Assembly: GCA_963933055.1 (NCBI GenBank)
Contig: CAWVSY010000069.1
Coordinates: 1 to 16,880 of the forward strand
Direction: 5' to 3'
From: Oleispira sp963933055
Lineage (GTDB): Bacteria; Pseudomonadota; Gammaproteobacteria; Pseudomonadales; Oceanobacteraceae
DNA: 16,880 nt
Numbering within the stretch: position 1 is the stretch's first letter; every line of letters begins with the position of its first letter. Below are positions 8,269-15,690 of this stretch, piece by piece. The notes below the pieces were generated by a model. The model saw nothing but the letters and a program-made list of their open reading frames with translations, had not been told where the DNA came from and made no database searches. A program made the translations under genes and the position numbers.

Positions 8269-9222
8269 TTACGGTAAGAATGATGGATTAAGCACCGCAT
8301 TCTGGGTACTGTCTGAATCAATCAGTTGACTTCGCATCATGTGTTTAGTTAAACGCTTTAATGTTTTTTGCAAAGGGGCAGGCTCTCCAGTTAAAAGTGC
8401 TTTATTTTGATCGAGTGACGGCAGAGTAAGGCCAAAATAACTTTCTTTGGCATCATTTGGCGATATCTTCATGCGAGATGCAATAAAGCGGTGAGATTCG
8501 TCCGCTTCATTTTTTAGATATGTTAATGCTTTAAACCAACCTTGCAATAGATCAGATAGCTCACTGCCATGAGTTTTTGGAGTGTTTTTATGGACAACGA
8601 GCACATCAATAATTTCTCCTGGAATTTCTTTTGAGCTAAACAGTTCTATTGCCCCCTTATTTAATAATTGCGTTCGAACAGGTTCAAAAGTGACGACGGC
8701 ATCAGCGATGCCTTTTATATAACTTTCTTTATGGCTGCTGTGTTCCACATTCACAAGGGATACTTGTTCTATAGTGATATTATGTATTTCCAGTGCTCTG
8801 CTTAGAGTGTAGGCGCCAACGGCCGTGCTTTCGACAGCAATTCGGGCACCAATTAAACCGTTCATATTCTTTAATTCTGGGCGACCCATAATGACATCGG
8901 CTCCTTCTGAAATATCCAGAACTAGAATAATGTCGATGGGAGTATCGGATGCGGCTAAAAATAATACTTCATCAAGAGTTAGGGCGGCGACTTCTAATGT
9001 TTTATTTTTGAATGCTCTTAGCACTTCGCTCGTTGAAGGGTAGTTAATCATGCGTATATCGCCTTCATAGGCATTTATTTTATTGGCAAGATACAGTGGC
9101 TCGTAGCCAGGCCAGAGTGTTGTTCCAACTCTTAATGTATGGCTGTAACTTATGCTACAGAAAAAAATAGTTGCGATTGCCAAAAATGACTGCAGGTATG
9201 TGTGTAGGCTTTTTTTATGCAT
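8269..9222 (-). CDS. Periplasmic NMT1/SsuA/TauA-like substrate-binding protein
   Basis: A 317-aa exported binding protein of the NMT1/THI5-SsuA class, whose relatives bind sulfonates, nitrate, thiamine precursors and similar small molecules for ABC importers. A signal peptide covers about 1-28 (cleavage after SYS). The mature N-terminus has RVGTTLWPGYEPLYLAN (31-47), the family's characteristic opening; the hinge and ligand region includes ALTLDEVLFLA (80-90) and DAVVTFEP (174-181). No lipobox is present, so it is soluble in the periplasm. No permease or ATPase gene lies nearby. The only partner is the downstream PAS-GGDEF gene, seven bases away, so a sensory role is more likely than transport. 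The ligand cannot be inferred from the sequence. Confidence 0.85.
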   Translation of the reverse strand: MHKKSLHTYLQSFLAIATIFFCSISYSHTLRVGTTLWPGYEPLYLANKINAYEGDIRMINYPSTSEVLRAFKNKTLEVAALTLDEVLFLAASDTPIDIILVLDISEGADVIMGRPELKNMNGLIGARIAVESTAVGAYTLSRALEIHNITIEQVSLVNVEHSSHKESYIKGIADAVVTFEPVRTQLLNKGAIELFSSKEIPGEIIDVLVVHKNTPKTHGSELSDLLQGWFKALTYLKNEADESHRFIASRMKISPNDAKESYFGLTLPSLDQNKALLTGEPAPLQKTLKRLTKHMMRSQLIDSDSTQNAVLNPSFLP

Positions 9223-9293
9223 AAATTGCTCTAAATATACGAAATGGACCTATCTAGAGTTTAGTGCACTATTTATAACTTGCTGTGTTAACA

Positions 9294-9350
9294 AAAGAAA
9301 TGAATAGAGCGGGCTCAATGAGAGTCTTTTAATCAGAACCTCATTGAGCC
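9294..9350 (-). terminator. Rho-independent terminator of the two-domain reductase gene
   Basis: A perfect 11-bp inverted repeat, GGCTCAATGAG (9312-9322) with CTCATTGAGCC (9340-9350), encloses a 17-base loop. On the - strand it is followed by a T-rich stretch (TATTCATTTCTTTTG), suiting termination of the reductase transcript, whose stop lies 39 bases upstream. On the + strand the flank is less T-rich. Confidence 0.65.
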
Positions 9351-9388
9351 GTTTGCTTAACTAATTATGCCCAGATCAATACTTAGAT

Positions 9389-10807
9389 CTATGCGCCGAC
9401 TAAAGACTGTCCGCACACGCGTACAACATTGCCGGTAACACCACTGGATGCAGGATTGGCGAAGAAAGCAATGGTCTCTGCGACATCGACGGGCTTGCCA
9501 CCTTGCGATAATGAATTTAAACGACGACCGACTTCGCGGGTCATAAACGGAATCGCATCGGTCATAGCCGTTTCGATAAAACCTGGCGCAACGGCGTTAA
9601 TCGTGATGTTCTTTTTCGCTAATTCATCAGCCATGTATTGAACATAACCAATAACACCGGCTTTGGATGCGGCATAGTTGGTTTGACCCATTTGCCCGGC
9701 AATGCCATTCATAGAAGATACGCAGATGATGCTACCGCCTTTATTGATCGCCTCTGTTGCAAACAATTCGTTATTAATGTGTTCTTCAGCGGATAAATTA
9801 ATGGCAATGGTCATGTCCCACCAGTGCTGAGGCATGTTGGCTAATGTTTTATCACGGGTAATCCCTGCGTTATGCACAACAATATCGGCCCCGCCCATGT
9901 CTTTTAACTTAGCCGCAATTAACGCTGGTGCTTCTTTTGAGGATATATCGGCTAATAATGATTCACCGCCAATTTCTGCCATAACAGTATTAAGATCAGC
10001 TTCCGCAGGTGGAATGTCTAAACCCAGTACGGTTGCACCATCGCGGGATAGAGTACGAGCAATCGATTCACCAATGCCACGTGAGGCTCCGGTTACTAAA
10101 GCAACTTTGCCTGCTAAAGGTTTGTGCCAATCAGGATAGTTAATCACTTTGCCTTTACGAACATGGATGACTTGGCCTGCCACATAAGCCGATTTTGCAG
10201 AGGCTAAGAAGCGAATGGTTGAATCCATTTGCTTCTCAGCCCCTTCTTCAATATAGGCAACTTGAGAGGTCGCGCTTTTTTTACCAATTTCTTTAGAAAC
10301 CGAGCGAGTAAAGCCTTCTAGGGCACGCATGGCGGCCGCTTTTTCACCGTTTTTAGCTTTCATGTGTGGGCGGCCCACAACAATAATACGAGCATTTGAG
10401 GTAAGGCTGCGCATGATGGGGTTAAAGAAGGTATAAAGTTGAGACAGGCCTTCGCCATCTTCGATGCCTGAAGCATCAAAAATAACGACGTTGAATTTCT
10501 CTTTCATGCCTTTCGAGCATTCAACCTGAGTCACTTTTACCGAGTGATCAGCCCCGGCTTTGACCACTTCGTTGGCGGTAATGGCGGCTGATGGAAAGAA
10601 GATATTCGCATCTGAGTCCCCTAAATTGCGTATGATATCGGAAATCAGTTCACCATTTTTTGCGGTACCGACTAATGCATTGCCTTCTAAGAAAGTTGCT
10701 TGGCTGGCGCTATAACGTTTTAGTTCGATTGGTGTTGGTAGGCCAACACTACTTAATACTTTGCGGCCCATGCCTGAACTCAACATGCTTTCGTAAAAAT
10801 TGCCCAT
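9389..10807 (-). CDS. Two-domain 3-oxoacyl-(ACP/CoA) reductase, FabG4-like
   Basis: A high-molecular-weight FabG: an NAD(P)-dependent short-chain reductase acting on 3-ketoacyl-ACP or 3-ketoacyl-CoA. Numbered from ATG 10807 (472 aa), residues about 1-225 form a degenerate Rossmann/SDR-like domain with no TGxxxGxG and no YxxxK. Residues about 233-472 form a complete SDR domain with TGASRGIG (239-246), NAG (313-315), Ser365, Tyr378 and Lys382 (YAASK), and APGFIETAMT. The length agrees with FabG4-type proteins (about 450 aa) rather than housekeeping FabG (about 245 aa). The frame could start at ATG 10822, but GGGAAG lies between the two ATGs at proper distance from 10807, so the later start is favoured. 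It is divergent from the thiolase gene, suggesting shared control of acyl-CoA metabolism. Substrate chain length is not predictable here. Confidence 0.88.
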   Translation of the reverse strand: MGNFYESMLSSGMGRKVLSSVGLPTPIELKRYSASQATFLEGNALVGTAKNGELISDIIRNLGDSDANIFFPSAAITANEVVKAGADHSVKVTQVECSKGMKEKFNVVIFDASGIEDGEGLSQLYTFFNPIMRSLTSNARIIVVGRPHMKAKNGEKAAAMRALEGFTRSVSKEIGKKSATSQVAYIEEGAEKQMDSTIRFLASAKSAYVAGQVIHVRKGKVINYPDWHKPLAGKVALVTGASRGIGESIARTLSRDGATVLGLDIPPAEADLNTVMAEIGGESLLADISSKEAPALIAAKLKDMGGADIVVHNAGITRDKTLANMPQHWWDMTIAINLSAEEHINNELFATEAINKGGSIICVSSMNGIAGQMGQTNYAASKAGVIGYVQYMADELAKKNITINAVAPGFIETAMTDAIPFMTREVGRRLNSLSQGGKPVDVAETIAFFANPASSGVTGNVVRVCGQSLVGA

Positions 10808-10835
10808 GATTTCACTTCCCATTCTCTAGGTATTT

Positions 10836-10841
10836 ATTGTA
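10836..10841 (-). promoter_or_regulatory. Possible -10 box of the two-domain reductase gene
   Basis: TACAAT on the - strand matches the sigma70 -10 consensus in five of six positions. It would start transcription near 10829, giving a leader of about 20 bases to ATG 10807 with the GGGAAG site inside it. No convincing -35 is visible at 16-18 bases, so an activator or another sigma factor may be needed. Confidence 0.25.
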
Positions 10842-11025
10842 TTGGGTGTATATGCAGATTAGAGCAGCTATCCTACAGCAATTAATTGACCGCTTGAATG
10901 CTTATTGCGTCACTTCAGCCAATGCTAGACAGCCTCTAATTGGTAGACTCAAGGTCGATCTCTTATTGTTGTTAGTAGTAAAAAAATTGCATTGATACAG
11001 TCTTAAAAATTTAAAGGAACAGAAC

Positions 11026-12312
11026 ATGACACAGAAAATTCGTCGCGTAGCCATTATTGGCGGTAACCGTATCCCTTTCGCCCGTTCAAATACCACGTAT
11101 TCTTATGCGTCTAACCAAGATATGTTAACGGCGGCGCTGAACGGCCTAATTAATCGCTATGACCTGCAAGGTAAAAAAATCGGTGAAGTGGTTGCGGGTT
11201 CTGTGATTAAACACAGTCGTGATTTTAACTTGGCTCGTGAATGCGTACTGAGTACGTCATTAAATCCAATGACGCCTGCAACGGATATTCAGCAAGCGTG
11301 TGGTACGGGTTTACAAGCCTGCATGCAGGTTGCAAATAAAATTGCCTTAGGCCATATCGATTGCGGTATTGCGGGGGGGTCTGATACTACGTCTGATGCG
11401 CCGATTGGTGTTTCTGAAGGATTACGTAAAATCCTTTTAGATGTTAATCGCGCTAAAACCACGGGCGAGCGTTTAAAATTGCTTTCTAAGATTCGCCCTA
11501 AGCATTTAGCACCGTTAGTACCGCGTAACGGTGAGCCCCGCACGAACATGTCGATGGGTGAGCATACCGAGATTACTGTAAAAGAATGGGGCATTACGCG
11601 CGAAGAGCAGGATGAAATTGGTTTTAACAGCCATAAGAATCTTTTAGCGGCATACGATCGTGGTTTCTTTGATGATTTGGTTACCCCTTTTCAAGGTCTA
11701 GAAAAAGATAACTTAGCGCGTGAACCTAACTTAGAAAAAATGGCGTCGTTGAAACCTGCTTTTGATAAAAAATCAGGCAAGGGTACCTTGACCGCGGCGA
11801 ACTCTTCGGCATTAACCGATGGCGCTTCTTGCGTATTGTTAGCGTCTGAAGAATGGGCAAAAGAAAACAATTTACCTGTTCGTGCTTATCTTTCTTTTTA
11901 TGAAACAGCGGCGGTGGATTTTGTCGGTAAAGATGCTGAAGGTCTATTGATGGCACCTGCTTATGCGGTATCGAATATGTTAGATCGTGCGGGCCTGACA
12001 CTGCAAGATTTTGATTTTTACGAAATTCACGAAGCGTTTGCCGGTGTGGTTGCTTCCACACTGAAAGCGTGGGAAGACGAGACGTTCTGTAAAGAAAAAC
12101 TAGGCCGTGATGGCGCTATGGGATCGATCGATCGTAGTAAGTTGAATGTGAATGGTTCTTCTATTGCAACGGGACACCCATTTGCCGCAACCGGTGGTCG
12201 CTTGGTTTCTACTTTGGCTAAGATGCTAGAAGAAAAGGGTAAAGGCCGTGGTCTTATCTCTATCTGCGCTGCTGGTGGCCAGGGTGTTGTGGCTATTTTA
12301 GACGCTAAGTAA
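11026..12312 (+). CDS. FadI-like acetyl-CoA C-acyltransferase (thiolase)
   Basis: A cytoplasmic thiolase-family enzyme that cleaves 3-ketoacyl-CoA with CoA, or condenses acyl-CoA units in reverse. The catalytic set is complete over 428 aa: nucleophile Cys92 in QQACGTGLQA, His335 in EIHEAFAG, His384 in ATGHPF, and the acid/base Cys414 in ICAAGGQG. Length and sequence style resemble FadI/trifunctional-beta-type thiolases more than short-chain PhaA. AAAGGA at 11013-11018, seven bases before the ATG, is a strong ribosome-binding site. It is divergent from the two-domain reductase across a 203-base region. No FadJ-type alpha subunit or MaoC hydratase lies adjacent, so a partner must be encoded elsewhere. 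Biosynthetic (for example PHA-related) and degradative roles are both possible. Confidence 0.92.
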   Translation: MTQKIRRVAIIGGNRIPFARSNTTYSYASNQDMLTAALNGLINRYDLQGKKIGEVVAGSVIKHSRDFNLARECVLSTSLNPMTPATDIQQACGTGLQACMQVANKIALGHIDCGIAGGSDTTSDAPIGVSEGLRKILLDVNRAKTTGERLKLLSKIRPKHLAPLVPRNGEPRTNMSMGEHTEITVKEWGITREEQDEIGFNSHKNLLAAYDRGFFDDLVTPFQGLEKDNLAREPNLEKMASLKPAFDKKSGKGTLTAANSSALTDGASCVLLASEEWAKENNLPVRAYLSFYETAAVDFVGKDAEGLLMAPAYAVSNMLDRAGLTLQDFDFYEIHEAFAGVVASTLKAWEDETFCKEKLGRDGAMGSIDRSKLNVNGSSIATGHPFAATGGRLVSTLAKMLEEKGKGRGLISICAAGGQGVVAILDAK

Positions 12313-12318
12313 ACGGAA

Positions 12319-12355
12319 CGGCATAAGCTGCTTCACTCAAAAGCAGTCTATGCCG
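12319..12355. terminator. Bidirectional hairpin between convergent thiolase and DUF819 genes
   Basis: A long hairpin: seven outer pairs (12319-12325 with 12349-12355), a small internal mismatch, then six inner pairs (12328-12333 with 12341-12346) around a 7-base loop. It starts 7 bases after the thiolase stop and ends 12 bases before the DUF819 stop, so it can serve both transcripts. Neither flank has a strong T tract (the - strand side is only moderately T-rich). Confidence 0.55.
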
Positions 12356-12366
12356 CTTAGACGATG

Positions 12367-13545
12367 TTAAGCTCCCACTAAAGCACGGCTGAGATTAGCA
12401 ACGATAATGCCTAAATAATTTCCCACGGCATAACCGAGAATAGCCGCCGCAAAACCGGGTAATAAGATTTCACGGTTTTTCAAGGCTCCTGCAATCACGG
12501 GTATAAAAGGTACTGACATGATTGCCGCTGATGAGGTGATTAAAAAGGTATCGGTATCGATCTTAAACAGTTTGCATAGCAGCGCTTGCATAATAAGCGA
12601 GCCAATAAGAATAAAGCTGATATAGCTGGCAAGACCGAGATCAATGTCCGTAAAAATTCCGCTATCTGTCATTGTGCCTGTGGTAAAACAGAATACTAAA
12701 ATAAGGTACATACCTAGTTGAAAGCTATTGGCTAGATTGCGAATTTTGGGTATAAAAGACGCGGCTAAACCTAAGCTAGTAATACCAATAATAGTGACTG
12801 TCGATTCATAAGTCTCTGGCACTAAACTGGCTATAAATAGCGCTAAACCCACAACGATTATTGAAGAAAAGAATGCGGCTGCCGTTTGTGGTAAAAGATT
12901 TATATCGGTCAGTTTCTTATAGCCATGAGCTGTTTCGTCAGACATATGCTCCATGCCAGAATAGCCGATGTCTGCATCATTGTTATTAGGCTGATATTTA
13001 TTTAAGAATAAACCAAATATTTTCTTTCCTAAGGTCATGACAAAAATAAGGTATATGGCTGAAAATAAAATATCGTAAGTTACCATCGTAATAAAGATAG
13101 ATTCTTTACCATCAATAGCTGTTTTTATCGCTGCCATATTGGGACCACCACCAGTATAGGCACCTACAGACATCCCTGCTACTTGCCAGACATCGGCTAC
13201 TTGATCGTTAAAAATAATTGCACCAACAGTGCTGATAACAATCACTGATAATAATGCTAACCCCATGGCTTTTAAGGTATCGCCAGCCATATTCAGTGCG
13301 CTTTTAACATTGATCGAGAATAGTAAGAGTGGCAAGGCTATGGCAATACTGATTTCAGACACATTTTTTTGCACCGAGGTGATCGTATTGGTTTCGAAAA
13401 AAAATGATAAATCTAAGCCCGCAGCAATAGCGATGCCTAAACCAAAAGAAAGCACTACGACCCCGGCTTTATCAAGTAGAGAAAATTTTTGGCATGCAAT
13501 AACAATCAATGCAGGAATTAATAGGTAGGCAAGAACAAGTATCAT
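12367..13545 (-). CDS. DUF819-family multi-pass membrane protein (YjcL-like)
   Basis: A 392-aa integral inner-membrane protein with about 11 hydrophobic segments (near 1-18, 27-46, 65-81, 94-112, 151-172, 222-243, 250-266, 277-293, 304-324, 333-354, 360-384). A polar stretch at 173-218 splits the protein into two halves, which suggests a transporter with an internal pseudo-repeat. The Gly-rich AYTGGGPNMAAIKTA (129-143) resembles the conserved motif of DUF819 (PF05684). The function of this family is not established to my knowledge; a secondary transporter is an inference. Its ATG overlaps the stop of the upstream PLP-enzyme gene in an ATGA, a strong sign of translational coupling and of a joint role. 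Confidence 0.75.
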   Translation of the reverse strand: MILVLAYLLIPALIVIACQKFSLLDKAGVVVLSFGLGIAIAAGLDLSFFFETNTITSVQKNVSEISIAIALPLLLFSINVKSALNMAGDTLKAMGLALLSVIVISTVGAIIFNDQVADVWQVAGMSVGAYTGGGPNMAAIKTAIDGKESIFITMVTYDILFSAIYLIFVMTLGKKIFGLFLNKYQPNNNDADIGYSGMEHMSDETAHGYKKLTDINLLPQTAAAFFSSIIVVGLALFIASLVPETYESTVTIIGITSLGLAASFIPKIRNLANSFQLGMYLILVFCFTTGTMTDSGIFTDIDLGLASYISFILIGSLIMQALLCKLFKIDTDTFLITSSAAIMSVPFIPVIAGALKNREILLPGFAAAILGYAVGNYLGIIVANLSRALVGA

Positions 13546-14834
13546 ACATTTTCCTTAATGCTATTTAATTTGCGGTGTGCTGTATGTTTTTCATTATCGT
13601 CTGCGTGGAAAACTGGCCACCAATCAATAATGTTGCCTTCTTCATAAACGGCAATTTCACCGAATTGCAAAAAGACAGCCTCACTTTGACTAGGACGAAG
13701 GAAAAAATAATCGTCCACATTTAATGTATGATCATCATTGAGTTCGTACATTTCTTGGTTGCTTGAGTGGCCAAAAATATTTGAACGTTTACTCGTCGCA
13801 GGAAAGCATGGAGATGCGAGCCAGTTTCCACCATAAATAAAGCAAGCTTGCTTAGGTAATACACCCAGCATATGCAGAAATTTAGAAACATTTTTCAGCA
13901 TGGGGATTTCAGGTTTATCAACCAGTTTCAGAACAGGGGTGGCAATAAAGCAAGCCGCTTTGTGATGTTCGAGTGTAGAAACATCGAAGTCGGTTGGTTT
14001 TACTAAGGCTGAAGCCGTTGCGAGTTCGGTAATGAATGCTGATTTCTCATCCGATTTTTTATACAGAGGATAGGTGCTGCTTCCGCCAGCATTTAAAATT
14101 AATGAATCACAAAATTGTTGGCCAAAAATATTAATAACTTGTTGAAGACTCTCACGATAAGTTTGCATAGCGCATGTGAATGCTTTCTCTGGCCCTCCGA
14201 TCATTTTGGGTATTTTACTGACATGTGCCTCGTATCCCATAAGCCCTGTCAGTATTAACCGCTTATCGATTTTTAATATCTCTAATGCTTGTATCAGCTC
14301 AGTTTTATTCTTTTCGTTGTTGGCATTAAAGCCTCCACGGTGTAAACCGACATCCAATTCTAAATTAATATTCAGGGAGCAATTCAGTTCTTTGGTTAAT
14401 GTTTGGTACTGTCGTAAGCGATCAATGCTATCAATTAGCCAATGTAACTGCTTGTTAGGAGTGAAGGTGGTGTGCTTGAGGGTTTGATGCCATTGATAAA
14501 ACTCATTCGCCCCTGCTACAGGCATGGGTTTGCCCAATAAAATGTCTGCTTGGGGGATATGTTCTACCACATGGTGTAAAAATGGTAGGTGAAAACTCAT
14601 CAGGCGATTACTGCCGCTGCGCTGCATTATGTATTTTAGCAAAGGCACGGAGGGTAATGACTTGGCGACAATGCGATAGTCGAATCCCGTTTCAATAACC
14701 GATAATAAGGCATCTAAATTTTCATCTAAACGCTGCTTATCAATTATGAGTGTTGGTCTATGTACCCCAGCTTGTATGAGCGCTTGGCTCATATGCTGAA
14801 AATACTCAGCAGGGAGGAAATTATGTGTCGTCAT
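13542..14834 (-). CDS. Fold-type III PLP enzyme (D-threonine aldolase/D-serine dehydratase-like)
   Basis: A 430-aa cytoplasmic protein with the alanine-racemase-type N-terminal barrel seen in D-threonine aldolases and DSD1-type D-serine dehydratases. RPTLIID (26-32) opens the domain, YRIVAKSLPS (53-62) contains the predicted PLP lysine Lys58, LDVGLHRGG (160-168) is the conserved barrel segment, and LNAGGSSTY (247-255) is the expected phosphate-binding region. In the C-terminal domain, where metal-dependent members carry EHG and PNHxC-type ligands, this protein reads SSNQEM (357-362) and PSQSE (381-385), so the usual His/Cys metal ligands seem absent. It may be a lyase, dehydratase or racemase with different metal needs; the substrate is unknown. 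It is first in an operon with the DUF819 gene. No strong ribosome-binding site precedes the ATG. Confidence 0.75.
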   Translation of the reverse strand: MTTHNFLPAEYFQHMSQALIQAGVHRPTLIIDKQRLDENLDALLSVIETGFDYRIVAKSLPSVPLLKYIMQRSGSNRLMSFHLPFLHHVVEHIPQADILLGKPMPVAGANEFYQWHQTLKHTTFTPNKQLHWLIDSIDRLRQYQTLTKELNCSLNINLELDVGLHRGGFNANNEKNKTELIQALEILKIDKRLILTGLMGYEAHVSKIPKMIGGPEKAFTCAMQTYRESLQQVINIFGQQFCDSLILNAGGSSTYPLYKKSDEKSAFITELATASALVKPTDFDVSTLEHHKAACFIATPVLKLVDKPEIPMLKNVSKFLHMLGVLPKQACFIYGGNWLASPCFPATSKRSNIFGHSSNQEMYELNDDHTLNVDDYFFLRPSQSEAVFLQFGEIAVYEEGNIIDWWPVFHADDNEKHTAHRKLNSIKENV

Positions 14835-14868
14835 TTTTCTTATTGTTTTGTGTAATAGGTATTAAGTT

Positions 14869-14902
14869 GTACATTTGTACCATATCTAAAGTGTGAGGTA
14901 CA
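14869..14902. promoter_or_regulatory. Candidate operator: GTACA half-site cluster
   Basis: In the 209-base region between the divergent PLP-enzyme and GST genes, GTACA-TT-TGTAC (14869-14880) is an inverted repeat, and a third GTACA (14898-14902) lies 29 bases after the first, directly before the predicted GST -35. The arrangement suits a dimeric repressor or activator controlling one or both genes. The regulator is not identifiable; none is encoded nearby. Confidence 0.35.
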
Positions 14903-14931
14903 GTGACTCTAAAATACGTAATTTCTATAAG
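14903..14931 (+). promoter_or_regulatory. Candidate sigma70 promoter of the GST gene
   Basis: GTGACT (14903-14908) as -35 and TATAAG (14926-14931) as -10 are separated by 17 bases, with four of six and five of six consensus matches. Transcription would begin near 14938, leaving a leader of about 105 bases that carries a repeated ACTAATA (15008-15014 and 15021-15027) just before the ribosome-binding site. Confidence 0.4.
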
Positions 14932-15043
14932 ATAATAAAGTAAACGGTAATGCAGTAGGGCTTAATTAGCGATTGCTCAATCCGTTCTAAGAGGTTAGTT
15001 TTCTAGGACTAATAATAAAGACTAATAGTGAAGGACAGTAGTA

Positions 15044-15670
15044 ATGAAATTATATGATTATCAAATGGCTCCCAATCCAAGACGTGTGCGGATGTTTCTA
15101 GCAGAAAAGGGGCTTTCTTATGCAGATGCGGGTATTGATGTTGTTAATGTTGATATTGCTAAAGGGGAAACTTTTAGTAATGAATTTCGTGAAATCAATC
15201 CTTATGGTGGTTTACCTGTTTTAGAGCTTGATGATGGTGAATTGATTACAGAATCAATGGCTATTAGTCGTTATTTTGAAGAGCTTTATCCTGAAATCCC
15301 TTTGATGGGAACCGATGCAAAATCAAAAGCTTTAACTGAAATGTGGAATCGTCGTATTGAATTAGGGCTATACAACTCGATTGCTCTTTCATTTAGACAC
15401 GGTAATCCTATGTGGAAGGCGGTTACTAATCAGGTCGAGCAATTCTCAGAAGTCAGCGCACTTGATGCCGATAAACACATTCATAAATTGAATAAGCATT
15501 TAGCAAATTCTAAATACATCGCCGGAAATGAATTCTCAATCGCTGATATTACAGCTTTATGTGCCATTGATTTTGCGAAAGTTATTAAGCGCCGTATTGA
15601 TGAAGAAAAACATCCTCATCTAGCTCGTTGGTATAAAATGGTCAGTGCTAGGCCTTCTGCTAAGGCTTAG
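15044..15670 (+). CDS. Glutathione S-transferase family protein
   Basis: A 208-aa cytosolic GST: an N-terminal thioredoxin-fold domain (about 1-82) and an all-helical C-terminal domain (about 90-205). The conserved cis-Pro58 lies in GGLPVLEL, and Glu70-Ser71 in TESMAISRY form the glutathione gamma-glutamyl-binding motif. FSIADITALCAIDFAK in the C-terminal half contains the N-capping box with its Asp. The probable catalytic position near the N-terminus is in YDYQMAPNPRRVR (4-16); no Cys-Pro motif is present, so a Ser/Tyr or backbone-type site is likely. AAGGAC (15031-15036) is the ribosome-binding site. Substrates cannot be predicted. It is convergent with the metallohydrolase gene, 20 bases away. 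Confidence 0.9.
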   Translation: MKLYDYQMAPNPRRVRMFLAEKGLSYADAGIDVVNVDIAKGETFSNEFREINPYGGLPVLELDDGELITESMAISRYFEELYPEIPLMGTDAKSKALTEMWNRRIELGLYNSIALSFRHGNPMWKAVTNQVEQFSEVSALDADKHIHKLNKHLANSKYIAGNEFSIADITALCAIDFAKVIKRRIDEEKHPHLARWYKMVSARPSAKA

Positions 15671-15690
15671 AAACTCATAATTAGATGTTT

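Noticed and set aside
8262..8321. Start of the cyclase at 8321, overlapping the binding-protein gene by 53 bases
   Set aside because: The 20 extra residues are hydrophilic and unlike a sensor N-terminus; ATG 8261 follows the upstream stop by seven bases and begins directly with TM1.
9834..10139. 101-residue + strand frame antisense to the two-domain reductase
   Set aside because: It mirrors the SDR domain coding sequence and shows only composition-driven hydrophobic runs.
11289..12061. Two - strand frames (101 and 111 residues) antisense to the thiolase gene
   Set aside because: The + strand frame holds all four thiolase catalytic motifs; the antisense frames have no start context or known domain.
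14176..14487. 103-residue + strand frame opposite the PLP-enzyme gene
   Set aside because: Shadow frame; the - strand product has Lys58 and the barrel motifs.
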